This document shows positions 16,245 through 25,973 of a stretch of DNA of 43,014 bases, piece by piece. Under the pieces are notes generated by a model. The model had not been told where the DNA came from. It did not search any database and was given only the letters and a program-made list of their open reading frames with translations. The DNA comes from Bacteroidota bacterium (lineage in GTDB: Bacteria > Bacteroidota > Bacteroidia > Bacteroidales > UBA4417): assembly GCA_013376995.1 (NCBI GenBank), contig JACAAZ010000008.1, positions 186,325-229,338 on the forward strand. Direction: 5' to 3'. Numbering within the stretch: position 1 is the stretch's first letter; each line of letters begins with the position of its first letter. The position numbers and the translations under genes are program-made.

Positions 16245-17132
16245 ATGTCAAATAAGATCTTATGTTTTGGTGAAGTCCTCTGGGATAACCTTCCCTCAGG
16301 AGCCCGCCCCGGTGGAGCACCTATGAATGTAGCTTTGCACCTCAAACGATTCGGTATCGGGTCGAGGGTAGCCAGCGCCATTGGAAAAGACTGGCTCGGA
16401 GAGAGCCTGGCTTCTTTCCTGGAAAAATCAGGGCTTGATACCTCGCTTATCCAGGTGCATCCAACTTTACCTACCTCTGAAGTGAAAGTCCACCTCAACG
16501 AGCACAATAACGCAACATTTGAGATCTGCGAACCGGTTGCATGGGATGAGATTACACTTACCGGGGCATTGCTGGAGGAAGTTAAGTCCTCCAATGCTAT
16601 AGTGTATGGCTCGCTGGCTTCACGCAACAAAACCACCAGGGACACCCTCCTGGAACTTCTGGAAAGTGATGTGGTAAAGATTATGGATGTTAACCTCCGG
16701 CCGCCTTATAATAAGCGTGAGATCATAGAACCCTTATTGATGAAAGCAGATATCGTGAAACTGAATGATGAAGAGCTTTTTATCATTTCCAACTGGTTTG
16801 GCCTGACAGGAACCCTTGAAGAACTTGCATTTGGATTCTACGACAAACTGAACCTCAAGACCTTGCTTGTAACCCGCGGTGATAAAGGGGCTTGTCTTAT
16901 CCATGAAAATGAATTGTATGCACACCAGGGCTTTAAGGTTGAAGTAGCGGATACAGTCGGTGCCGGGGATGCATTCCTTGCGGGCTTTCTTGCAGCCTTT
17001 TATGATGGAAAGGGAATGAATATGGCACTCACAGAAGCCAGTGCAATCGGGGCATATGTTGCGTCGCAATCCGGGGCTACACCGGAATATACAATTGAGG
17101 TATTACAGCCATTCTTATCTCCTGCTATTTAA
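16245..17132 (+). CDS. PfkB-family carbohydrate kinase, probable fructokinase
   Basis: A 295-residue sugar kinase of the ribokinase/PfkB family. The N-terminal substrate motif is RPGGAPMNVALHL, the middle carries KLNDEEL, and the C-terminal signature DTVGAGDAFLAGF contains the catalytic base D242 and the anion hole. The ATG at 16245 is preferred over an in-frame TTG two codons earlier. FGEVLWDNLPSG at the start is typical of bacterial fructokinases. It lies between the sugar porter and SusC genes in one likely transcript (gaps of 22 and 69 bases). It should phosphorylate imported fructose with ATP so that it enters glycolysis. Confidence 0.93.
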   Translation: MSNKILCFGEVLWDNLPSGARPGGAPMNVALHLKRFGIGSRVASAIGKDWLGESLASFLEKSGLDTSLIQVHPTLPTSEVKVHLNEHNNATFEICEPVAWDEITLTGALLEEVKSSNAIVYGSLASRNKTTRDTLLELLESDVVKIMDVNLRPPYNKREIIEPLLMKADIVKLNDEELFIISNWFGLTGTLEELAFGFYDKLNLKTLLVTRGDKGACLIHENELYAHQGFKVEVADTVGAGDAFLAGFLAAFYDGKGMNMALTEASAIGAYVASQSGATPEYTIEVLQPFLSPAI

Positions 17133-17201
17133 TTGCAAACTAAAGTGTGGAAATCTAACACAGGGAAATAAATTGCAAATGATTTATAAAACCAAATATT
17201 A

Positions 17202-20200
17202 ATGAGAAAGGTAAACATACACATTCCATTAGCAGGCAAAATGATCATGGTGATCATGATGTGGCTGGCTTCAACTGGAACTTTTGCCCAGTTTACAATT
17301 AAGGGAACCGTGGTTGATGCTTCCGGTCAATCCTCCCTGCCAGGCGTGAACATTCTTGTGAAAGGCTCCAGTATCGGTACTGTAACAGATATTAACGGGA
17401 AATATTCCTTTGATGTGCCTGCAAAAAGCTGTATACTGGTATTTTCCTTCATAGGATACACAAGCAGGGAGATAGAAGTCGCAAAAAGTTCCACCCTAAA
17501 TGTATCATTACAGCCAAGTGTTAATCAATTGGAAGCACTGGTAGTAACCGGCTATACGACTGAAAAAAAGAAAGATCTCACTGGTTCAGTTAGTGTTGTT
17601 GATATGAACCAGGTAAAAAACCTGCCAGCCGGCAATGTTATTAAGAATATCCAGGGGAAAGTACCCGGGGTATTTGTAACAACCGATGGTTCTCCTGGTT
17701 CCGGAGCTACAATCCGGATCCGCGGGACTGGTAGTTTGAATAATAATGATCCTTTGTATGTAATAGATGGGGTCCCTACCAAATCAGGTATGCATGAGTT
17801 GAATGCCAATGATATTGAGTCCATCCAGGTACTTAAGGATGCCGCATCTGCAAGTATTTACGGATCCAGGGCTGCAAACGGGGTAATTGTTATTACTACC
17901 AAGAGTGCAAAAAACGAAAAGCCTAAGGTGGAATTTTCATCCAACTGGTCCACTCAACGTTACACAACCAAATTATCCCCGCTCAACACAGCACAAAGAG
18001 GTAAAGTATACTGGCAGGCTTGTGTCAACGATAAGCTTTCTCCATCAAACCCAATTTATAAGTATACCTGGAATGGAGACTTCAACAACCCGATTCTGGG
18101 TTCTATCGATTATCCCAGTTATATAGATCCTGATTCTACAATGCGTCCGGCGGATACCCGTTGGTTTGACGAGTCATCAAGGCCTTCTGTCCAACAGGAT
18201 TATAACCTGACCATCTCAAGGGGTGGTGAAAAAAGCAGGAGCCTGATCTCCCTAGGATGGTATGATAATAACGGGATCATCAAAGAGACAAACTTTACCC
18301 GTTTCAATGCCCGATTTAATTCGAGCTTCAATCTTCTCAACAATAAACTGCTGATCGGAGAGAACTTTACGATCTCTTACCAGGAAGAAACCCTGATAAA
18401 TGCAGGAGATGTGCTTTTTACTTCCCTGGTTCAGCAACCAATTGTACCAGTGCATACAATTGATGGAATTGGGTGGGGTGGGCCTGCTCCGGGTATGACG
18501 GATCGGCAGAATCCTGTAAGGCTCATTGAAGATAACAAGCAGAATAAATACAGGTATTCACGTCCATTTGGAAATGTCTATGTTCAGCTTGAACCCATAA
18601 AGAATTTAACCCTTAAAACCAGCTTTGGGGTTGATTATGCCCTTTATTATGCCCGCACCCTGCAAAAGAGCTATGTGTCCGGCTTCCTTGTACAGGATGA
18701 TAATACCATTAGCAACAATACAAGTATTGGTGGAAACTACATCTGGTCTAACACAGCAAACTATAAACTTACAGCCGGTAAGCACACCCTGGAATTCCTT
18801 GCCGGAACAGAAATGATAAAGTATAAGAACGAATGGTTCAGCGCATCACGTCAAGGCCTGGTGAGCGAAAACCTCAACTTCGGATACCTCAGTTCTGGTT
18901 CTAAAAATCAACTTAACGCCGGTGGGGGAAGTATTTCCACTCTCCTCTCCTACTTTGGCAAGCTTAATTATTCTCTTGCAGATAAATATCTTGCTTCCTT
19001 TACAATACGCCGCGACGGTTCTTCCAGGTTTGGAAAGAATAACCGTTATGGGAATTTCCCGGCTGCAACAGTGGGTTGGAGACTTTCGGAAGAAAAGTTC
19101 TTTAAGGATATCGTTTCAATCCCAATCTACATCAAATTGCGTGCGGGCTATGGTGTGAACGGCAACCAGGAAATTAACGACCTGGCAATCTACAACATCT
19201 ACCAGGCAGTTTATTCAAAGGAAGATCCTATCTGGGACAACCCTACAGCTACATATATGCCGCGGCTTGGCACTGCCTATGACATTGCAGGCAAAGACCA
19301 GGGACAGCTTCCATCAGGTTATATCTATTCACAAATGGCGAATGATAACCTGAAATGGGAATCCACAGCCCAATCCAATTTCGGTATTGATTTCACCGTT
19401 TTCGAAGATTTCAGCGGATCTATTGATTACTTTATCAAGGACACCAAGGATATCCTCTACTATCGCACCCTTTTAAGTGCCGTTGGTGAAGGAAACAAAC
19501 AAATGGTGAATGGCGGGGAAGTCCAGAATAGGGGATGTGAATTCCTGCTGGATTACCGTAAACAAATTCATGAATTCACTGTAAACATCACTGGAAACCT
19601 GGCAACTCTCAAAAATAAAGTCGTAGATATCCCCGCTGAACTCCTGATCAATACTCCAATCAGTCCTATAGTTCCTAATGAAGCCAAGACAGAACTAGAT
19701 CGTTCTATGATGATAGGACAATCAGTGAATTCCATATATGGTTATGTTGCGGATGGATTGTTCCAAACTCAGGCTGAAGTAGATGCTCATGCACTACAGA
19801 CTGGAAAAGGGATAGGCAGGATCCGCTATAAAGATCTGAATAATGATGGCATTGTCAATGAAAAAGACCAGCAATTCATCGGAACCGTTGATCCAAAACT
19901 CACTTACGGACTAAATGTAGCAGTGGAGTACCGGCAGTTCGATCTAAGCTTCTTCTTGCAGGGAATTTCGGGCATTTCTGTCTATAATGGCTATAAGACC
20001 TACACTGATTTTGCTTCACTCTGGCCTGGCACCAATTGGGGAACCCGCACACTTGATGCCTGGAGCCCTACCAATACCGGTTCGACAATTCCTAAGCTAA
20101 CGATCATCGACCGAAATAATGAAGGCCGGATATCTACCTATTTTATTGAACCCGGTTCATACCTCAAACTGAGGAATATCATGCTGGGATATGAATTGCC

Positions 20201-20369
20201 AGGCAAAATTGCCGATAGGTTAAAAATGCAGAAAGCCAGGATTTATGTCCAGGGACAAAACCTGCTGACCATCAAGAACAAGAAGTTCACAGGCACCGAT
20301 CCTGAGAATCCAAATTATGCATTCCCTATTCCTGCTATATACACCCTTGGTATTGATCTAACTTTCTAA
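17202..20369 (+). CDS. SusC-like TonB-linked outer-membrane transporter
   Basis: A 1055-residue SusC/RagA-family porin. A signal peptide (about 1-29, ending FAQ) is followed by a carboxypeptidase-regulatory-like domain (about 32-110; GVNILVKGSSIGTVTDINGK). The plug (about 115-235) contains the SusC signatures IRIRGTGSLNNNDPLYVIDG and SIYGSRAANGVIVITTK, and a long C-terminal beta-barrel ends in YTLGIDLTF. Length is usual for the family. It pairs with the SusD-like gene 11 bases downstream to import oligosaccharides, here most likely fructans, in a TonB-driven manner. The 69 base gap to the kinase gene has no clear terminator. Confidence 0.96.
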   Translation: MRKVNIHIPLAGKMIMVIMMWLASTGTFAQFTIKGTVVDASGQSSLPGVNILVKGSSIGTVTDINGKYSFDVPAKSCILVFSFIGYTSREIEVAKSSTLNVSLQPSVNQLEALVVTGYTTEKKKDLTGSVSVVDMNQVKNLPAGNVIKNIQGKVPGVFVTTDGSPGSGATIRIRGTGSLNNNDPLYVIDGVPTKSGMHELNANDIESIQVLKDAASASIYGSRAANGVIVITTKSAKNEKPKVEFSSNWSTQRYTTKLSPLNTAQRGKVYWQACVNDKLSPSNPIYKYTWNGDFNNPILGSIDYPSYIDPDSTMRPADTRWFDESSRPSVQQDYNLTISRGGEKSRSLISLGWYDNNGIIKETNFTRFNARFNSSFNLLNNKLLIGENFTISYQEETLINAGDVLFTSLVQQPIVPVHTIDGIGWGGPAPGMTDRQNPVRLIEDNKQNKYRYSRPFGNVYVQLEPIKNLTLKTSFGVDYALYYARTLQKSYVSGFLVQDDNTISNNTSIGGNYIWSNTANYKLTAGKHTLEFLAGTEMIKYKNEWFSASRQGLVSENLNFGYLSSGSKNQLNAGGGSISTLLSYFGKLNYSLADKYLASFTIRRDGSSRFGKNNRYGNFPAATVGWRLSEEKFFKDIVSIPIYIKLRAGYGVNGNQEINDLAIYNIYQAVYSKEDPIWDNPTATYMPRLGTAYDIAGKDQGQLPSGYIYSQMANDNLKWESTAQSNFGIDFTVFEDFSGSIDYFIKDTKDILYYRTLLSAVGEGNKQMVNGGEVQNRGCEFLLDYRKQIHEFTVNITGNLATLKNKVVDIPAELLINTPISPIVPNEAKTELDRSMMIGQSVNSIYGYVADGLFQTQAEVDAHALQTGKGIGRIRYKDLNNDGIVNEKDQQFIGTVDPKLTYGLNVAVEYRQFDLSFFLQGISGISVYNGYKTYTDFASLWPGTNWGTRTLDAWSPTNTGSTIPKLTIIDRNNEGRISTYFIEPGSYLKLRNIMLGYELPGKIADRLKMQKARIYVQGQNLLTIKNKKFTGTDPENPNYAFPIPAIYTLGIDLTF

Positions 20370-20380
20370 TACGCAATCCG

Positions 20381-22108
20381 ATGAAAAAAATCAGCATATT
20401 AATTTCCATGTTCTCCATCCTGGCAATACTGGCAGGATGCAAGGACTACCTGGATGTAAAGCCCCAGGGTATTGTAGGTGATGCCGAACTAAGCACTCCT
20501 GAAAACATCGATGGCTTTATTATTGCTGCATACGCGCAATTAGCCAATGACCACTATACTGTGCCGAATCTTCTCTGGCCCTATGGTGACCTCCGCGCCG
20601 GCGATTCATACAAAGGAGGCGATGGCCCAGCAGACATCTCAACTTTTCACGCCTTCGAAATATTCTCTACCATCCAGCCGGACATGAGTGCCTATGCTCC
20701 TTCGGTTTTGGGAGATATCAATAACAAGAAGTGGGAAAGACAGTTTGTGGGCATTTCAAGGGCCAACCTGGCGTTGGCAAGGCTAAAGAATATCAGCATA
20801 CAGGAATATCCCCTGAAGACTAAACGTGAAGCTGAGCTTAAATTTCTGAGGGGTCATTATTTCTTTGACCTAAAAATTCTGTACAACCGGATTCCCTGGT
20901 TCGACGAAGATGCATCAGCTGCAGATATTGAAGCCACGTCAAATGTAAAATATACCAGCACCGAATTATGGGATAAGATTGCTTCAGATTTCAGGTTTGC
21001 ATCTGAAAACCTGCCTGAAAGCCAAGCTGACAAAGGCCGGCCAAATAAGTACACAGCCAAGGCTTACCTCGCTAAAGTATTGTTGTACCAGGCTTATGAA
21101 CAGGATGACAATTACAATGTGACAAATATCAATACGTCCAAGTTGCAGGAGGTTGTTTCGCTTGTAGATGAGGTGATAGCATCAGGGAAATTCAGGCTTG
21201 AAGATGATTTCGGGAACAATTTCCTCCCGGATTTTGAAAATGGCCCAGAATCCGTATGGGCAATACAGCGTTCACACAATGATGGGACTCTGACAGGGAA
21301 CCTGGATTTTTCAGCCATGCTGAGTGGGCCGATGAGCAATGAATACGGCTGCTGCTGGTTTCACATCCCAAGCCAGAATATGGCCAACGCATTCAAAACG
21401 GATGCCACCGGGCTTCCTTTGTTTGACACTTATAATAACTCAGATCTTGACCTTACAACAAATACAGTGGACCCACGATTGAGTCATACCATTGCTATGC
21501 CTGGTCAACCTTGGAAATATGAGCCAAAACTGATCTATACAATAAAGGATTGGACACGCCGTCCTGATATTTATGGAAATTTCTCCTCACTTAAAGAAAA
21601 TGTCTCCCCTAATTGTGAATGTTTCGAAAGGATTGCCCCTTTCATGTCGAGTTCAAAGAACACAATCCTGATCCGTTATTCGGATGTATTGCTCTGGAAA
21701 GCTGAAGCAGAGATCGAACTGAACAACCTTGAAGATGCAAGAACAATCATTAACGACATCAGGCAAAGAGCTGCGAATAGTACCACGCGCCTGTATGACA
21801 GCCTTGGTAACGCCCTAGCCAATTATCATGTCGGGCTCTATACAAGTTTTCCCGATAAAGACTTTGCCCGCAAGGCGCTTCGCTGGGAACGCAGGGTAGA
21901 ATTGGCAGAAGAAGGCATCCGTTTCTTTGACCTCGTACGTTGGGGAATCGCTAAAGAGACGATGGATCAATACTTTAATTCTGAGAAATCCAAAAGAACA
22001 TACCTGGTGGATGCAAATTTCGTAAAAGGCAAAAACGAATACCTGCCTATTCCGCAGCAACAGATCATTCTCAGCAAAGGCCTTTACAAGCAAAACAAAG
22101 GATACTAG
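20381..22108 (+). CDS. SusD/RagB-like glycan-binding lipoprotein
   Basis: A 575-residue outer-membrane lipoprotein of the SusD/RagB family. The signal peptide ends in a good lipobox with Cys20 (AILAGC), followed by KDYLDVKPQG, the standard opening of the family. The helical TPR-like scaffold and the C-terminal RagB region with ALRWERRVELAEEGIRFFDLVRWG and EYLPIPQQQI are clear. It forms the lid over the SusC barrel encoded immediately upstream and captures the oligosaccharide at the cell surface. The sugar is inferred to be a fructan from the GH32 and fructokinase neighbours. Confidence 0.96.
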   Translation: MKKISILISMFSILAILAGCKDYLDVKPQGIVGDAELSTPENIDGFIIAAYAQLANDHYTVPNLLWPYGDLRAGDSYKGGDGPADISTFHAFEIFSTIQPDMSAYAPSVLGDINNKKWERQFVGISRANLALARLKNISIQEYPLKTKREAELKFLRGHYFFDLKILYNRIPWFDEDASAADIEATSNVKYTSTELWDKIASDFRFASENLPESQADKGRPNKYTAKAYLAKVLLYQAYEQDDNYNVTNINTSKLQEVVSLVDEVIASGKFRLEDDFGNNFLPDFENGPESVWAIQRSHNDGTLTGNLDFSAMLSGPMSNEYGCCWFHIPSQNMANAFKTDATGLPLFDTYNNSDLDLTTNTVDPRLSHTIAMPGQPWKYEPKLIYTIKDWTRRPDIYGNFSSLKENVSPNCECFERIAPFMSSSKNTILIRYSDVLLWKAEAEIELNNLEDARTIINDIRQRAANSTTRLYDSLGNALANYHVGLYTSFPDKDFARKALRWERRVELAEEGIRFFDLVRWGIAKETMDQYFNSEKSKRTYLVDANFVKGKNEYLPIPQQQIILSKGLYKQNKGY

Positions 22109-22159
22109 AAAATAACAGCAAATCAACCATCAATAACAAACCATTAAACACGTAAAACA

Positions 22160-23446
22160 ATGAAGAAAATGAGAAAACAAATCATTTGGGCTTTCATGAT
22201 TCTCTTAGCAGTTTCGTTGGTAAGCTCCTGCAAAAAGGATTCAGAAACGCCTGGAGAAGCTTCAATCATCAGCTTCAAAATTGGTGATGTAACTGCCACA
22301 ATTAATGAAACAGCCAAGACAATTACAGCGGAACTCGCTCCAGGGCTTGATGTTACCACATTGCAACCGGTGATCATGGTTTCTGAAGGCGCCACAATTA
22401 CACCAGCTTCTGGTGCAACCACAGATTTTACCAATCCTGTGACATACACAGTTAAGGACAAAACCGGAACGGTGACGAATAGTTATGTAGTTACTGTAAC
22501 TTCCGCTACTCTCAGGAAAATCGCTTTCATTGGTGCTGCAGCAACCAACACAGATGCTGCATGGGCCGCCTTATCAGGAACCGATTACGACCTCATGGAT
22601 GATAAAACCGCTGCCAACTGGTGTGTAAACTCCATGGCTTCAAGCACAACACAAGTTACCTATCTGTCATTTGAGGATGCAGCAGCAGCCAACGATCTCA
22701 ACAAGTACCACGCAATCTGGATCCAGTTTGACGGAGGATGGTGGGGTGGCGAAGTAGCCCAGTTCCCGGTAAACACCAACGGAAATTGCCTGCTTCGCGG
22801 CACAGAGCCTATCAGCAATGTGGATTGTCCAGATCTTGCAGCTAATTTCATAGCTAAAATTAAGGGCTATTATGAGGCAGGAGGGAACCTTTTCCTGGGC
22901 AATTATGCAGGATCTATGGTTGACGAACTTGGAGTTGTTTCAAAAGCTGAGTATGCACCCAATAATTCATGGGGTGGCCCAACCGTTGACGACGGTGCAA
23001 CAGCAAGTGCCTGGAATGTAAGATGGGCAGCCGATCCTACCAGCCCGTTATTTGCCGGGATCTCTCTTACTACAGATCCTGGTATTCAGGCTCCAGCCTT
23101 TACCATGGTTGAATCCGGAGCCCTCAAGAAAAACAGGTCAGATCAATATAGCCTGAATTTCGGCCCATGGGCTCCAAATGGTGATGCTGATCCTTTGGCA
23201 ACCCGGACAGCTAGTTTCCTTTCCATGACCGGGTGCAAGATTCTGATTGAAAACGGAGGCGAGAATGAAGGGCAGATGGTAATGTGGGATGCTTCAGGCT
23301 CTAAAGGTGCAGTAATTGCAGCTCTTGGCGGAACTTACGATTGGTATGTCGGAGATCCTGTAACCAATGGCGACAGAAATATTAAAACGCTCACCAAAAA
23401 TTGCTTGAATTATCTGGTTGACCAGGCCTTATCAAAGAAGAAATAA
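22160..23446 (+). CDS. probable surface glycan-binding lipoprotein (DUF4960-like)
   Basis: A 428-residue lipoprotein with likely lipidated Cys24 (SLVSSC). The N-terminal part (about 32-115) is an Ig/PKD-like beta domain of the DUF5018 kind that acts as a spacer. The rest (about 117-428, from RKIAFIGAA) resembles the DUF4960 domain found at this position in Bacteroides fructan loci, where the BT1761-type protein binds levan at the surface. It is rich in Trp (WWGGEV, NSWGGP, GPWAPNG, DWYVGD), as sugar-binding faces often are. The position directly after SusD supports a surface glycan-binding protein. No catalytic motif is seen. The family assignment is from memory of the pattern, not a search. 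Confidence 0.78.
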   Translation: MKKMRKQIIWAFMILLAVSLVSSCKKDSETPGEASIISFKIGDVTATINETAKTITAELAPGLDVTTLQPVIMVSEGATITPASGATTDFTNPVTYTVKDKTGTVTNSYVVTVTSATLRKIAFIGAAATNTDAAWAALSGTDYDLMDDKTAANWCVNSMASSTTQVTYLSFEDAAAANDLNKYHAIWIQFDGGWWGGEVAQFPVNTNGNCLLRGTEPISNVDCPDLAANFIAKIKGYYEAGGNLFLGNYAGSMVDELGVVSKAEYAPNNSWGGPTVDDGATASAWNVRWAADPTSPLFAGISLTTDPGIQAPAFTMVESGALKKNRSDQYSLNFGPWAPNGDADPLATRTASFLSMTGCKILIENGGENEGQMVMWDASGSKGAVIAALGGTYDWYVGDPVTNGDRNIKTLTKNCLNYLVDQALSKKK

Positions 23447-23471
23447 CATCCCGGTTAACTAATTAATCTCG

Positions 23472-23636
23472 AAGCTGTTTCAAAAGTTTGTTCTTGTTCT
23501 TTTCTTCCTTTGCTTTACTTTGTACCTGTTTAACGGGCATCAAGGATAAGTAGATTCAGTTAGCAGGTTATAGTTAGATTTTACCTCAAACTGACAAAGG
23601 AAAATACCAGATAACAATGAACTTTTGAAACAGCTT
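23472..23636. mobile_element. MITE-like element with perfect 17 bp inverted ends
   Basis: AAGCTGTTTCAAAAGTT (23472-23488) is repeated exactly as its reverse complement at 23620-23636. Internally TTCCTTTG (23505-23512) pairs with CAAAGGAA (23595-23602) at matching distances, so the 165 bp element can fold into a long imperfect hairpin. No open reading frame lies inside, and I cannot see a clear target duplication. Ends of this type (CTGTTTCAAAAG) resemble those of some insertion sequences, which suggests a non-autonomous relic. It ends 17 bases before the GH32 start, so it may also influence expression of the two GH32 genes. Confidence 0.65.
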
Positions 23637-23653
23637 TTTTAACAAAACCCTGA

Positions 23654-25927
23654 ATGTTGAAGAAATTATTGATTGTCCTGGTGATGAGCATGGCTTTAAG
23701 GATGGAAGCCCAGGTACTTCATGCCGAGTATTATCGTCCTCAGTATCACCTAAGCCCTGACTGGGGATGGATGGGTGATCCCAATGGGATGATCTATTTT
23801 GACGGTAAATATCACCTGATGTGGTGGGGTCATGCATTATCCGAGGATTTGGTCCATTGGGTACAGTATACCGATAATGCTATGCATGGGGGCCCTTCCG
23901 GTTTTGGATACTGGTCAGGTTCAGTTGTAGCGGATCCTGAGAACACAGCAGGATTTAATACAGCAAATGATACCGCCCTGGTAGCTATTTATACCATGCA
24001 TTATAATACTACCGCATTTGAAAAGGTTGGGATTTCCAGCAGTTTGAATCATATCGGCTTCGACTATTACGCAGGCAACCCGGTAATTAATATAGATCAG
24101 AAGGATTTTCGCGATCCATCTGTATTTTGGCACGAACCAACACATAGATGGATCATGGTTATTGCTATGGCTGTGGACAGGAAAATTGATATTTATTCTT
24201 CTCCTGACCTGAAAACCTGGGAATACATGAGCAGTTTCAATAACAGGGGAGGAAAGGACCAGGTGTGGGAAACGCCCGATCTTATTCAACTTCCGCTAAA
24301 TGATAACCCTTCCGATATGAAATGGGTGATGACCTGTGGAATGGGCCCCAACAAGATACAATATTGGGTTGGAAATTTCGATGGCACAAGCTTCCAGCTC
24401 GATTCTCTTGATAACTTAAATACTGGCAGCCAGGTTCCAGGAGAAGTCTTCGCCAACTTTGACGGTTCAGGCTTTGAAAACTGGCAGGTAACTGGCACTG
24501 CATTTGGAACCGGACCTTCATCGGGAACCTTGCCCAACCAGCAGGAGGTTAAAGGTTTTATCGGCAACGGGCTTGTCAATTCCTTCCATGACGGAGATGC
24601 AACAACAGGTACCCTGACCTCCCCGGATTTTCAAATACAAAAACGATTTATTAATTTCCTGATCGGCGGTGGCATGAGCTCTGCTCTCGGAATCAGGTTA
24701 TATGTCGACGGAGCAGTCGTTGCATCCGGAAAGTCACTCCAAAACCAGGAAACACTTCGCTGGGAAGGCTGGGATGTAACCCAGTGGCAAGGCAAAACGG
24801 CTCATATCGAAATCGTCGACAATGAAACCGGTGGATGGGGCCATATACTGATTGACCAGATAGTATTCTCAGATGTACTCTATAATACGCATTTCGAACA
24901 TGGAAACTGGGCTGACTGGGGTAAGGATTTCTATGCTGCCCGCTCCTACCGGAATTATTCGTCAAATCCGCAGGACCGTAATGTTTGGATAGCATGGATG
25001 GGTAATTGGGCTTACGCAAATGATATACCGACAGCCCCATGGAAAGGCAGCGAATCAATTCCAAGGAGCCTTCACCTGGTAAACCAGGGAAACGGCTACC
25101 AGCTTCTTCAATACCCAATTGAGGAATTCCAGACACTCAGACAGGATCCATTTTCAATGACCAATACTGTCGTTGATGGGATTACTTCCGTAACAGGGTT
25201 CGATCCAAAATGGAATGTGTTTGAAATCAAGGCATCATTCAGGATTGATTCCAAAAACCAGGTTTTCGGGATTAACCTGGCAGAAAACAACCTCATTGAT
25301 AACCGGCTCATTATCGGGTATAATTCCGGCACATCACAATTATTTATCGACAGGAGAAAAGCGGGACTTGTACAATTCAATTCTGGATTCCCTTCCGTCA
25401 TTTATGCTCCTACACCAGTGCCGGTTGACAGCATACTTGATCTTGACATTTTCATGGATCAGTCTTCTGTTGAAGTGTTTGCCAATAAAAACCAAACTGT
25501 GATGTCAGCATTGGTATTTACGAAACCTTCCACCACTGGTATTTCCCTTTTTTCAGAAAATGGACCCACAACACTTCTTGACTTTGAAGCCTGGAAAATG
25601 AATTCCATCTGGGGAATTACACCGGATCAGTTACCCAATTCCATTCATGAAACAAAGGATTCAGGCAGTAAAGGCATGATCTTCCCAAACCCTGTGAGAA
25701 ACGGAGAAACACTTTCCTTTAAATCGGACACCAATCCGTTCGTTGAAAATGGAGCTATTGAAGTCTTTGACCTCTATGGGAAATCAGTTCTAAAACAAGA
25801 ACTTAAAAAAAGCTATCTGAATGAAATCAGGATCGAAGGACTGGCTTCAGAATTGAATCCCGGGCAATATGCTCTCCATGTTCAATCAGAAAAGCTGAAC
25901 CTTGTATCAAAACTCATTATTCAATAA
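23654..25927 (+). CDS. GH32 fructan hydrolase with inserted beta-sandwich and T9SS sorting domain
   Basis: A 757-residue secreted glycoside hydrolase family 32 enzyme. A signal peptide ends near residue 19. The propeller motifs are WMGDPNG with nucleophile D42, FRDPSVFW with transition-state Asp D154, and VWETPDL with acid/base E206 (the usual ECPDL has Thr for Cys). A domain of about 140 residues (about 262-405, from FENWQVTG to IVFSD) is inserted in the propeller before DWGKDFYAARSYRN; it looks like a carbohydrate-binding beta-sandwich. The GH32 C-terminal beta-sandwich follows (about 490-665, VEVFANKNQ). A T9SS type A sorting domain (about 675-757, MIFPNPVRNGE) ends the protein. It should work at the cell surface on long fructan, like the surface endo-levanase of the B. 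thetaiotaomicron locus. Confidence 0.94.
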   Translation: MLKKLLIVLVMSMALRMEAQVLHAEYYRPQYHLSPDWGWMGDPNGMIYFDGKYHLMWWGHALSEDLVHWVQYTDNAMHGGPSGFGYWSGSVVADPENTAGFNTANDTALVAIYTMHYNTTAFEKVGISSSLNHIGFDYYAGNPVINIDQKDFRDPSVFWHEPTHRWIMVIAMAVDRKIDIYSSPDLKTWEYMSSFNNRGGKDQVWETPDLIQLPLNDNPSDMKWVMTCGMGPNKIQYWVGNFDGTSFQLDSLDNLNTGSQVPGEVFANFDGSGFENWQVTGTAFGTGPSSGTLPNQQEVKGFIGNGLVNSFHDGDATTGTLTSPDFQIQKRFINFLIGGGMSSALGIRLYVDGAVVASGKSLQNQETLRWEGWDVTQWQGKTAHIEIVDNETGGWGHILIDQIVFSDVLYNTHFEHGNWADWGKDFYAARSYRNYSSNPQDRNVWIAWMGNWAYANDIPTAPWKGSESIPRSLHLVNQGNGYQLLQYPIEEFQTLRQDPFSMTNTVVDGITSVTGFDPKWNVFEIKASFRIDSKNQVFGINLAENNLIDNRLIIGYNSGTSQLFIDRRKAGLVQFNSGFPSVIYAPTPVPVDSILDLDIFMDQSSVEVFANKNQTVMSALVFTKPSTTGISLFSENGPTTLLDFEAWKMNSIWGITPDQLPNSIHETKDSGSKGMIFPNPVRNGETLSFKSDTNPFVENGAIEVFDLYGKSVLKQELKKSYLNEIRIEGLASELNPGQYALHVQSEKLNLVSKLIIQ

Positions 25928-25973
25928 ACTTCTTTTTAACAGGCAATCCCAGGAGCCTGGAAATTAACAGCAG

